From positions 1-28,918 of IMG/VR virus record IMGVR_UViG_3300020371_000044: a DNA stretch of 28,918 bases. One strand, given 5' to 3'. Within the stretch, counting starts at the first letter, position 1. Every line of letters starts with the position of its first letter. The translations under genes and the position numbers were made by a program. The notes under the pieces were generated by a model that saw only the letters and a program-made list of their open reading frames with translations, was not told where the DNA came from and searched no databases. This DNA is from a virus. Of this stretch, positions 18,177-25,087 are shown one piece after another.

Positions 18177-18841
18177 TGACAATTGAAGTGAATTGGTGTC
18201 GCCTCACGGCAGATGCTACTTATCCATACATTCATCATAAAGCTGATGGAAAATATCCTCTGATGTTTGAACCAGAGGAAGTAAAGTATCCAAATTCAAA
18301 AGCAAGATATCATGCTTGTCCATCATTTGGATCAGTTCAACAGTATCTGATCAAATCTCCATTTTATGGAACGATGGAGTTTGATAAGCAAGGTGTGAGA
18401 TTTCCAAATTCAGAACACTTACAACAACTTGTTAGGTTCTCTGACGAACCACATCATGTTTTGACAACTCCATATTTTCAATTCAACGTCACATATCTGT
18501 TCTGGTCTAAAGAAGAAACTTATTTGTGGGTAGAAGATTCCCCCAGAATGTATGATAAAAACTATAGAGAATGGTTTGTGATAAAAGGAATGGTTCCAAT
18601 CCATGAAGTTTATAGACCAGTGCATCCTGCTATTGTTATGAAAGATTTCAATTCAAAATTTACAATTGACAGGGAAGATCCTCTTTTTTCTGTAACTCTT
18701 TTTAGTCCAAAAGGAAGAATAAAATTGATAGAAAAAGAACCTTCCGAGGATGTTTTAGCAAAAAGTATTAGCAGCACTAAAGCAAGTTCGTTTTGTCCAT
18801 ATAAATGGTCAACATCACTATTCAAAAAATGGTTTAAGTAA
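18176..18841 (+). CDS. Conserved-looking phage protein of unknown function (221 aa)
   Basis: The start overlaps the preceding oxygenase stop by one base. It is a compact soluble protein rich in aromatics, with strand-like segments (YFQFNVTYLFWSKEETYLWV) and a central EDSPRMYDKNYREWFVIKG stretch. A DFNSKFTIDREDPLFSVTLF segment follows, then a basic aromatic tail (FKKWFK). The layout faintly recalls the DUF6065 family as I remember it, but I would not assign it. It lacks a clear HxD...H metal triad. Being sandwiched and overlapped between two oxygenase-like genes suggests a joint function, for example a partner subunit or substrate carrier. That is inference from position only. Confidence 0.7.
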   Translation: MTIEVNWCRLTADATYPYIHHKADGKYPLMFEPEEVKYPNSKARYHACPSFGSVQQYLIKSPFYGTMEFDKQGVRFPNSEHLQQLVRFSDEPHHVLTTPYFQFNVTYLFWSKEETYLWVEDSPRMYDKNYREWFVIKGMVPIHEVYRPVHPAIVMKDFNSKFTIDREDPLFSVTLFSPKGRIKLIEKEPSEDVLAKSISSTKASSFCPYKWSTSLFKKWFK

Positions 18842-18843
18842 TT

Positions 18844-19470
18844 ATGTCATACTCGATAAAAAATGTGCCTTTGTTTCCAACTCTTATTCATGAGAGTCAT
18901 GGAATGTTCAAAGATGAATATATTGAAAAACTTATAACAACCTGCAAGTCTTTAGAGTTTATTTCGGGAAATTATGACGTAAAGCAATCGATTGATAGTT
19001 ACTTACATAGAGATGATAGATTTATCAAAATTTGTATGTATGTAAAAGCTTTATTGAGATCAATAAAAATTGCCGAAGTCTATGATACTACAGATTTTGA
19101 AATTTCTCAAATGTGGGTGAATGTTTGTGAGAAGGGAGTAGCACATCATCAACATTGGCACGCAAATTCATTTTTCAGTGGAATTATTTACTTGACAGGT
19201 GGAGCACCAACTGTATTTTATGATCCAGTTATTGGTAGGCAGATGTCTTCTTTAAATGTTTGGGCAGAGACAACACAACCAGCAATTTCTTTAGAATCAA
19301 AACCTGGGTTAATTCGTATTTTTCCAAGTTATCTCCAGCATAAAACTTTACCAAACGATGGTGATGAAGATAGAATTAGTATTAGTTTCAATGCAATCCC
19401 AGTTGGTGAAGTGAATACAAGAAATCCATACACTCGATTATCTCAATTAAAGATTTCACAAACGGAATAA
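18844..19470 (+). CDS. Putative 2OG/Fe(II) oxygenase (TIGR02466/PF13759-like)
   Basis: A 208-residue protein matching the pattern of the small 2OG-Fe(II) oxygenase family annotated TIGR02466/PF13759. It has MWVNVCEKG, then His104-Trp-His106 followed by an NSFFSG turn, then VFYDP, then GLIRIFPSYLQH with His166, and Arg177 eleven residues later in DRISISFN. The HxH in place of HxD is shared with the 21268 and 25084 genes. The order of these residues supports the fold; activity is not proven. It starts two bases after the preceding stop. Its TAA stop lies inside an AATAAATA late-promoter box for the next fibre. Confidence 0.78.
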   Translation: MSYSIKNVPLFPTLIHESHGMFKDEYIEKLITTCKSLEFISGNYDVKQSIDSYLHRDDRFIKICMYVKALLRSIKIAEVYDTTDFEISQMWVNVCEKGVAHHQHWHANSFFSGIIYLTGGAPTVFYDPVIGRQMSSLNVWAETTQPAISLESKPGLIRIFPSYLQHKTLPNDGDEDRISISFNAIPVGEVNTRNPYTRLSQLKISQTE

Positions 19471-19473
19471 ATA
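19466..19473 (+). promoter_or_regulatory. Putative late promoter box (AATAAATA)
   Basis: AATAAATA contains the stop codon (19468-19470) of the upstream oxygenase gene and lies 31 bases before the ATG of the next fibre. It resembles the T4-type late promoter core. It would let the 19505 fibre-sulfotransferase-oxygenase group be transcribed independently. Confidence 0.55.
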
Positions 19474-19504
19474 GAATTTAGCATCCGCCTTAGATTATAG
19501 AATA

Positions 19505-20485
19505 ATGGCAAGTAAACTAAAAGTAGATCAACTAACCACAACTTCTGAGTCAGGGACTTTGGAGATTGTTGGTGATGTTGCTATCGATGCTTCATCTTCA
19601 ACATCAGCTCTTACTCTGCCAACTGGCACTACGGCACAACGACCTGCCTCACCAGCAGCGGGAATGATTCGTTATAACACTGAATCTGGATATCTAGAAT
19701 TTTATGATGGGACGGATTGGTTTGAAGTTGGTGCAGCAAAAGCACCAGCAGGAACTGCTGCAGATCCATTCCTATTCCCAAATCAATTACTTCTCAATAC
19801 TTCCATTACGGCAGACGAAGGAACTGCTTACTTCAAGACTGGTAGTGCTACTTCTAGAAATCTAAGGTGGATTAGAATGACCCATGGTGGAACTGCCAGG
19901 GTGTGGGTAATTGTTTGTGTTAGAAATAAAAACGCATCAGATCTGTTCACAAACAGTGGTGTCAGCGAAGGATCTTCCGATAGTTCAAACCACTTTAAAT
20001 TAGCAGATAGTGAAGTTGAATATTTAACAAATCAAACAAACAACGCAGAGAGATATGGATTAGCATATTTCCCAGCAATTTCAAATACCTCTGCTGTTTC
20101 TATGACCAAATCATTATTCAATAACGCTGATGCTAACATTTGGAGACATGTTGATTGGGGATCAACAAATGGTGGTATTCCTATTGGATACAGTACAACT
20201 AATGCTTCTTCTTTGACACCATCGATGAGAGCATCCGCTACAACTGATTTTTCGGGTGCTCTTCCAACATCGTTCAACGGTCAATCTGATAGTAACTCTT
20301 ATTGTTCTGGAACCCAAATTCTTTCAAACTGGGATGACACTGGAGAAGATCTCTGGTCTGCTCGTTTCAACTCTGCTGGTGGTTGTGCATACTGTGGAGA
20401 AAACTCAGGAACATATTCCGATCCAAACGGAGTAGGTGGTGGTGGAAACTATGCTAGTTGGGTTCATGTTCTAATGGTTTCGTGA
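19505..20485 (+). CDS. Tail-fibre/adhesin protein (326 aa)
   Basis: The N-terminus MASKLKVDQLTTTSESGTLE followed by a short repeat resembles cyanophage fibre anchors. Residues 46-72 hold the shared RPASPAAGMIRYNT...W module ending in FEVG. The C-terminal two thirds form a globular domain of a different type from the other fibres in this island, starting near WIRMTHGGTARVWVIVC. It ends with a Gly- and Cys-containing tip (GGCAYCGENSG, then YASWVHVLMVS). The closing pattern loosely recalls fibrinogen-like or lectin-like tips, but I do not claim a family. It is probably an exchangeable receptor-binding module on a common anchor. A late-promoter box precedes it, and its stop lies 3 bases before the sulfotransferase start. 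Confidence 0.75.
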   Translation: MASKLKVDQLTTTSESGTLEIVGDVAIDASSSTSALTLPTGTTAQRPASPAAGMIRYNTESGYLEFYDGTDWFEVGAAKAPAGTAADPFLFPNQLLLNTSITADEGTAYFKTGSATSRNLRWIRMTHGGTARVWVIVCVRNKNASDLFTNSGVSEGSSDSSNHFKLADSEVEYLTNQTNNAERYGLAYFPAISNTSAVSMTKSLFNNADANIWRHVDWGSTNGGIPIGYSTTNASSLTPSMRASATTDFSGALPTSFNGQSDSNSYCSGTQILSNWDDTGEDLWSARFNSAGGCAYCGENSGTYSDPNGVGGGGNYASWVHVLMVS

Positions 20486-20488
20486 TGT

Positions 20489-21271
20489 ATGAATAAAACT
20501 TACTTTTTTATGTCTGGTCTTCCCCGATCAGGGAATACCTTATTGTCTTGTATTCTAAATCAAAATCCAGATCTTCACGTTAGTCCAAACTCCCCAGTAT
20601 CATACCTCACGTATCAACTCAATAGAGTTATACGAATGAGAGAGGAGTATATTGGATATCCAAAACCCAATTTTGTGGGTGACATGATTGTCTCAGTAGT
20701 AGATAATTACTATAAAGATATTGATAAAAAATATATTATCGATCGTTCTGGCACTTGGGGTGTCATGGATAATCTACAGATTGCTAAAGATTTTATAAAT
20801 CCAAAACCAAAAGTTATTTGTCCAGTAAGAAATATCACAGATATACTAACATCTTTTATTTCTCTCTGCGATAAAAATCCAGATAATTTTATTGATAAAA
20901 GGATTGTTTCCCCATCTAATGAAAACCGATGTGAGTTCCTGATGAAGAAAGGATCTATGATTGATGTTTGCTTAGATTCTTATTTGTCAGCACTATTTCC
21001 AGATTTTGAAAATTGTTTTCTTTTCTTGGAGTATGACGATATTGTTTTTAATACAAGTCAAACTTTAAAAAATATTTACGAGTTCTTAGATTTAGATTTT
21101 TATAATCATGATCTAAAAAACATATCATCATATGGTGGATATAATGATTCTATATTTGGAATGCCTCTACATGAGGTAAGATCTAACATAGAAAAGAAAT
21201 CAAAAAATCCAAAGGAAGTTTTGGGAGAAAAATTGTTTTTGAAGTATAGTAATTTAGAGAACTGGAAATGA
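20489..21271 (+). CDS. Sulfotransferase, PAPS-dependent (P-loop family)
   Basis: A 260-residue protein with both cofactor motifs of sulfotransferases. The 5'-phosphosulfate loop is SGLPRSGNTLL at residues 9-19, and the 3'-phosphate motif has Arg114 and Ser122 eight residues apart in CPVRNITDILTSF. These enzymes move sulfate from PAPS to hydroxyls or amines of glycans, tyrosines or small molecules, so the phage would use host PAPS. The DRSGTWG segment before the second motif matches the layout of the PF13469 branch. No membrane anchor or signal peptide is seen, suggesting cytoplasmic action. It starts three bases after a fibre stop and overlaps the next oxygenase by four bases (ATGA). The acceptor is unknown; nearby fibres are the obvious candidates by position. 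Confidence 0.88.
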   Translation: MNKTYFFMSGLPRSGNTLLSCILNQNPDLHVSPNSPVSYLTYQLNRVIRMREEYIGYPKPNFVGDMIVSVVDNYYKDIDKKYIIDRSGTWGVMDNLQIAKDFINPKPKVICPVRNITDILTSFISLCDKNPDNFIDKRIVSPSNENRCEFLMKKGSMIDVCLDSYLSALFPDFENCFLFLEYDDIVFNTSQTLKNIYEFLDLDFYNHDLKNISSYGGYNDSIFGMPLHEVRSNIEKKSKNPKEVLGEKLFLKYSNLENWK

Positions 21272-21840
21272 GTGAAGTTAAATTAGGATGTAGTTTGATT
21301 CATAGATTTGAATATAATTTCACTGAAGAGTATATAAAAAATATTGTAGGCAAACTAAAATTTACTTCTATTCCTCTAGAGACTGGAACAGCAGCTTCTT
21401 CTGTAAATGATCCTGAGTGTAAACCACATGAAATTGAAGAGAACGCAGATTTTCTGGAATGGTTAAATGAAAAGATAAGGGAAGTTTTCATAGATTGGGA
21501 GTACCCATCTAGACTACCGTATCATGTTTATAGTTCTTGGGCAAATGTTCATCATAAAACTGGACAAACAGAAGAACATAATCATGCCCTAACAAATATG
21601 GTAGTATCTTGTTATTTGAAATGTCCAGAAAATTCAGGTAACATTCTGTTTAGAGATCCAATACATGACTATAGATCTATGGAACCTATTATGTCTGGAA
21701 GTAATCCATGGAGAGAAATAAAAGTAACAACTGGAGATGTTTTGATATTTCCTGGGTGGTTGTACCATAAAACACAACGAAGTTCTACTGATGAATCTAG
21801 GATTGTATGCACTTACAATATAAAAGCAGATTTCAAATAA
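21268..21840 (+). CDS. Putative 2OG/Fe(II) oxygenase (TIGR02466/PF13759-like)
   Basis: A 190-residue protein with the same layout as the 18844 gene: SWANVHHKTGQ, then His104-Asn-His106, then NILFRDP, then GDVLIFPGWLYH with His167, and Arg178 eleven residues later in ESRIVCTYN. The near-identical residue positions of the metal and cosubstrate candidates argue that the two are paralogues or members of one family. It overlaps the sulfotransferase by ATGA, implying translational coupling. Its TAA stop is part of a late-promoter box for the next fibre. The substrate is unknown. The tight coupling hints that sulfation and hydroxylation act in one pathway, which is inference. Confidence 0.8.
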   Translation: MSEVKLGCSLIHRFEYNFTEEYIKNIVGKLKFTSIPLETGTAASSVNDPECKPHEIEENADFLEWLNEKIREVFIDWEYPSRLPYHVYSSWANVHHKTGQTEEHNHALTNMVVSCYLKCPENSGNILFRDPIHDYRSMEPIMSGSNPWREIKVTTGDVLIFPGWLYHKTQRSSTDESRIVCTYNIKADFK

Positions 21841-21843
21841 ATA
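21836..21843 (+). promoter_or_regulatory. Putative late promoter box (AATAAATA)
   Basis: AATAAATA includes the stop codon (21838-21840) of the upstream oxygenase gene and lies 25 bases before the ATG of the 602-residue fibre. The core matches T4-type late promoters. Confidence 0.55.
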
Positions 21844-21868
21844 CCATTTAGGTCTTTGATTCCAAGAT

Positions 21869-23677
21869 ATGTCTAGTGTAGTTGTGGGAACGGCAAAACC
21901 GTGGAGAGGAATTGGAGTCGCTAATTTTGTTACTGCTACAAGACCAGCTGCGCCAACTACGGGACTGATAATTTATAATACAGAAACAGAGCAAGTTGAG
22001 TGTTGGGACGGTGAAAAGTGGTTTGAAGTAGGAGTTATTCCACCCCCACCCCCACCGCCAGATCTTCCTGCGGCATACAAAGCACTTGTGGATGCTGCGG
22101 CTGCTGCTGGAACATTGTTGTATGTTGATAGTGTTACTGGTACTGATAGTAATAATGGTGCCACATATGATAAACCTTTGGCATCTATCTCAAAAGCTGT
22201 CGAACTGGCATCAAATGGACACACAATTTATGTGATGCCAGGAAGACATATTAATATGGACAACACTTATTTGAAAACTGGAAGATCATATGGTCATGGT
22301 CATTTAGATGATTATGGAAAAGAAATAACATTTATTGCTTACCCTGGAAGAACTATTATTGGTGATGTTGATCCATTTGGTTGTACTAATGGAGCAGACA
22401 GTTATTGCGGCAACTCTGCATATGGTCCATATTGTGGTGGTATGATTAATGCTAATAGTAAAGCAATTGGATTTATTGTAGAGAGAAATAGACCAGGACA
22501 AACTAGTGCTGTTGCTGGCAACGCAATGTTTTCACAAGACGCTGGTGGTTATACATCACCAAGTGGTCTAAGAGGAGAATATTTGAATTGTGTATTCAGA
22601 AACATCACAAATAATGCTGGTGATGGAACATATAATAATGGAACCACATATGCTTTCCAATTTAATAATGGAATTTTTGAATGTCCATTTACTGGAAATA
22701 ATTATCGAACTGGTAATAGTGGATCTACTATGTCAGCAGTTGGTTATACCAGAGATGCCTTTCCAACATCTGGCATGGGATCAATATCTCAAACATCAGT
22801 AACTCTTGACGCACAATGGAAATCTTCCAACACTTCATATGGTGTTTATGTTGGTACATATGCCTGGGATGAAACCATGGTTCTTCCGTATCCTGGTGCA
22901 ACTTCACCAACGATATATTCAGAATCTACTGGTGGTGGTGGCAACACTGGTGGCAACAGTAGTTCAGAAAACTATTATGATGGTGGAGGTCTCTACCCTA
23001 GCACCACCACCTATAGCACATATGGAACAGTTGTAGAAGATGTTACAACAACCTTACCATACTCTAATTCAGACTGGGCTCACTATGGTGGAAAGGCTAG
23101 AGACCTACAGAATGGTGGATTTAAAATTACTTTCTCGGACAACCAAGCTGCTCAAGATTTCTTCATGGGATGTTGGGTCAAGTTTGATAATTACCAAACA
23201 TCAAGACAGATGGGTATCAATTTGTCTGGCAACTATGTTTACTGGGAAACTCTATCAAACGGCAACGTTGCTATCAGACATGTCGGTGGTAGCAGGCAAG
23301 ACACTACTGGTGGAACAGGTATTGATGATGGTAACTGGCACTATATTTCTTTATCTAGATCGGGTAATACCCTAGCTGGATGTGTTGACGGTACTGCCGT
23401 GATCACTACTACTAATGGTGTTAGTGGCAATAGTGTCCCTGCTAATGCAGACTTCTGGTTCTTTGGTGGTAGTGGAACTTCTTATAATATCGATGGTAAA
23501 ATTTTAGATCCCATTATTGCCGTTAATAATGGTAATGCTGGTAGCACATTTGTGCCATCTAAACCACTAATTGATAGTTCTCTCAATTTTAATAATGGTA
23601 ATAGTGGAACTGGTCCATTCGGATTAAACCCTGGTTGGAGTTATGCTTCTCCTGCTATTTCACTTGGCGGTAACTGA
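21869..23677 (+). CDS. Modular tail fibre: anchor, polyproline linker, beta-helix, LamG-like tip (602 aa)
   Basis: Residues 25-51 form the shared RPAAPTTGLIIYNT...W anchor. A run of seven prolines (residues 58-64) follows, then DLPAAYKALVDA. A pectin-lyase-like beta-helix comes next, with YVDSVTGTDSNNGATYDKPL and IYVMPGRH, like many phage spikes. A GTYAWDETMVLPYPG boundary at about residues 330-345 matches the C-terminus of the 16415 fibre. A Gly-rich linker then leads to a C-terminal LamG/concanavalin-like domain (MGCWVKFDNYQ, DDGNWHYISLSRSG, LAGCVDG). The fibre looks like the 16415 protein plus an added glycan-binding-type domain. It is probably a receptor-binding fibre. The proline run is also a plausible substrate for a prolyl hydroxylase. 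Confidence 0.83.
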   Translation: MSSVVVGTAKPWRGIGVANFVTATRPAAPTTGLIIYNTETEQVECWDGEKWFEVGVIPPPPPPPDLPAAYKALVDAAAAAGTLLYVDSVTGTDSNNGATYDKPLASISKAVELASNGHTIYVMPGRHINMDNTYLKTGRSYGHGHLDDYGKEITFIAYPGRTIIGDVDPFGCTNGADSYCGNSAYGPYCGGMINANSKAIGFIVERNRPGQTSAVAGNAMFSQDAGGYTSPSGLRGEYLNCVFRNITNNAGDGTYNNGTTYAFQFNNGIFECPFTGNNYRTGNSGSTMSAVGYTRDAFPTSGMGSISQTSVTLDAQWKSSNTSYGVYVGTYAWDETMVLPYPGATSPTIYSESTGGGGNTGGNSSSENYYDGGGLYPSTTTYSTYGTVVEDVTTTLPYSNSDWAHYGGKARDLQNGGFKITFSDNQAAQDFFMGCWVKFDNYQTSRQMGINLSGNYVYWETLSNGNVAIRHVGGSRQDTTGGTGIDDGNWHYISLSRSGNTLAGCVDGTAVITTTNGVSGNSVPANADFWFFGGSGTSYNIDGKILDPIIAVNNGNAGSTFVPSKPLIDSSLNFNNGNSGTGPFGLNPGWSYASPAISLGGN

Positions 23678-23703
23678 AATCTATAATAGAACACAAAGCT
23701 TCT

Positions 23704-23711
23704 AATAAATA
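23704..23711 (+). promoter_or_regulatory. Putative late promoter box (AATAAATA)
   Basis: AATAAATA lies in the 54-base gap between the 602-residue fibre and the glycine-rich adhesin, 20 bases before the latter's ATG. The core matches the T4-type late promoter. Confidence 0.6.
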
Positions 23712-23731
23712 AAAATAAACGAGTATAGAAG

Positions 23732-24850
23732 ATGTCATCTCTAAATGTTGGAAGTATCATAACTTCTGTTGGAGTTCAGTTGCCAGTTTATACCAACGCA
23801 TCAAGACCAACAACTGCCGATGTTGGTTTTATGATATTCAATTCCGATATTGGAGATGTTGAAATTTATGGTAGCACTGGTTGGAAACCAGTTGGTAAAG
23901 GTGCTTTTGGAACAGAGTTTTCAGTTACATCTGTTTTGGAAGGCGGAACTGGAGTTGGAAATTACGATCTATCAAATGGTTCGGTTACATTCCTATCATC
24001 TGGATACTATGTAATGAATGCTCCAACATCTATGAAAATTAAAGTTCAAATGTGGGGTGCTGGTGGTGGCGGAGCAAACTCTGCTACACCAAACCATGGT
24101 TCCGCTGGTGGATATACAGAGGGAATTTTAGAATTAGATGCTGGAAATTATACCTTTATTGTTGGTAAAGGTGGACAAGGTTTAGGAACTGGTAAAGTTG
24201 GTGGATATCCAGATGGTGGTGATGGTGGAACATCTGGAGCAAACTCAGCCGCTGGTGGTGGATCTACAAGATTTGGTCCAGAGGTATCAGAATCGAATAA
24301 AAATGCTTCATCTACTCAGTATTATTTGATTGCTGGTGGTGGCGGTGGTGGATGTAACTGGGCATACACTAGCGAAGTAAATGCTACTGATGGAGGTGGA
24401 GAAGGTGGTGGTACTACTGGTGGTCGTGGATCATATCACTATCTAAACTATGAAAATATTTACACTTTAGGATTAGGTGGAACTCAAACTGCTGGCGGTG
24501 AAGGTGGCGGAACTTACAATAATGGTGTAGTTGGTCGTTTAGGAAACGGAGATTCTGGAGCAAAATACCAGGGAGGAGACGGCACTGGCGGCGGTGGCGG
24601 TGGCGGTTACTACGGCGGTGGAGGCGCTAGAGGTTATTATTCATCTGGTGGTGGTGGATCTGGTTATGTAGCAAGTGTTTCTCAAGTTCAAAGTGGAAAC
24701 ACTTACCGAGGTGGTACTGGATTTGGTTTGGAATACTATGAAGCAGGAGCTCCTAGTGGAATCTCTGTTCCAAGTGGAGTCGCTGATGGAGGAACAAACA
24801 GTGGTGGCAATGGCGGTGATGGTGCTATAATTATTAGCGATGCTCAGTGA
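23732..24850 (+). CDS. Glycine-rich adhesin with ALK-type Gly-rich domain (372 aa)
   Basis: Residues 25-51 carry the anchor RPTTADVGFMIFN...W. From residue 107 the MWGAGGGG motif opens a long region of Gly runs (GGGGGG, GGYYGGGGARG, SSGGGGSGYV) separated by strand-like pieces such as YTFIVGKGGQG. This resembles ALK/LTK-type glycine-rich domains, whose structures pack polyglycine-II helices. The same packing occurs in the gp38 adhesins of some T-even phages (for example S16), which sit at fibre tips and bind receptors. It ends in DGAIIISDAQ, a typical final strand. I infer a tip adhesin or receptor-binding protein on the common anchor. It is preceded by a late-promoter box, and GAAG lies just upstream of the ATG. 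Confidence 0.82.
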   Translation: MSSLNVGSIITSVGVQLPVYTNASRPTTADVGFMIFNSDIGDVEIYGSTGWKPVGKGAFGTEFSVTSVLEGGTGVGNYDLSNGSVTFLSSGYYVMNAPTSMKIKVQMWGAGGGGANSATPNHGSAGGYTEGILELDAGNYTFIVGKGGQGLGTGKVGGYPDGGDGGTSGANSAAGGGSTRFGPEVSESNKNASSTQYYLIAGGGGGGCNWAYTSEVNATDGGGEGGGTTGGRGSYHYLNYENIYTLGLGGTQTAGGEGGGTYNNGVVGRLGNGDSGAKYQGGDGTGGGGGGGYYGGGGARGYYSSGGGGSGYVASVSQVQSGNTYRGGTGFGLEYYEAGAPSGISVPSGVADGGTNSGGNGGDGAIIISDAQ

Positions 24851-24854
24851 TGAG

Positions 24855-24862
24855 CATAAATA
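24855..24862 (+). promoter_or_regulatory. Putative late promoter box (CATAAATA)
   Basis: CATAAATA lies four bases after the stop of the glycine-rich adhesin and 27 bases before the ATG at 24890. It resembles the TATAAATA late promoter with one change and would serve the two-gene group that follows. Confidence 0.5.
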
Positions 24863-24889
24863 TTACACACACTATTACATGTGATTACT

Positions 24890-25087
24890 ATGGATCCCAC
24901 AGCATTAAAGAAAAACTTTGAAGAGCAAATTGCTACTACAGAAAAGCAAATTACAGAACTAGAAGAAAATCTCAAGAAAGCAAGAGAGTATAAAATCAAA
25001 CTACAAGGTGGTCTTGAGACTTTAGGTCTCCTAGAAAGCGAAGGAGCAGAACCAGAAGCACCCTCAGAAGAAATTTCTGGTGAATGA
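24890..25087 (+). CDS. Small coiled-coil protein (65 aa), unknown function
   Basis: I chose the ATG at 24890 (MDPTALKKNFEEQI) over the GTG nine bases upstream because ATG is the usual start here. Residues about 8-45 are an uninterrupted charged helix with heptad spacing (TTEKQITELEENLKKAREYK), a clear coiled coil. It ends in an acidic Pro/Glu tail. Short proteins of this style accompany fibre genes in marine T4-like phages. A fibre-trimerisation or assembly-chaperone role is possible and unproven. It overlaps the following oxygenase-like gene by four bases (ATGA). Confidence 0.72.
   Translation: MDPTALKKNFEEQIATTEKQITELEENLKKAREYKIKLQGGLETLGLLESEGAEPEAPSEEISGE

Noticed and set aside
23699-23731. 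CTTCTA/TAGAAG inverted repeat as a hairpin
   Set aside because: The stem is only six base pairs with a 21-base AT-rich loop and no T run; chance is likely. The AATAAATA box explains the gap better.
24050-24850. Glycine runs as a simple-sequence or assembly artefact
   Set aside because: The codons for Gly vary (GGT, GGA, GGC) and the runs alternate with strand-like segments as in real glycine-rich domains.
24881-24889. GTG start for the small coiled-coil protein
   Set aside because: The ATG nine bases on gives MDPTALKK, which better fits this kind of protein. GTG is not excluded.
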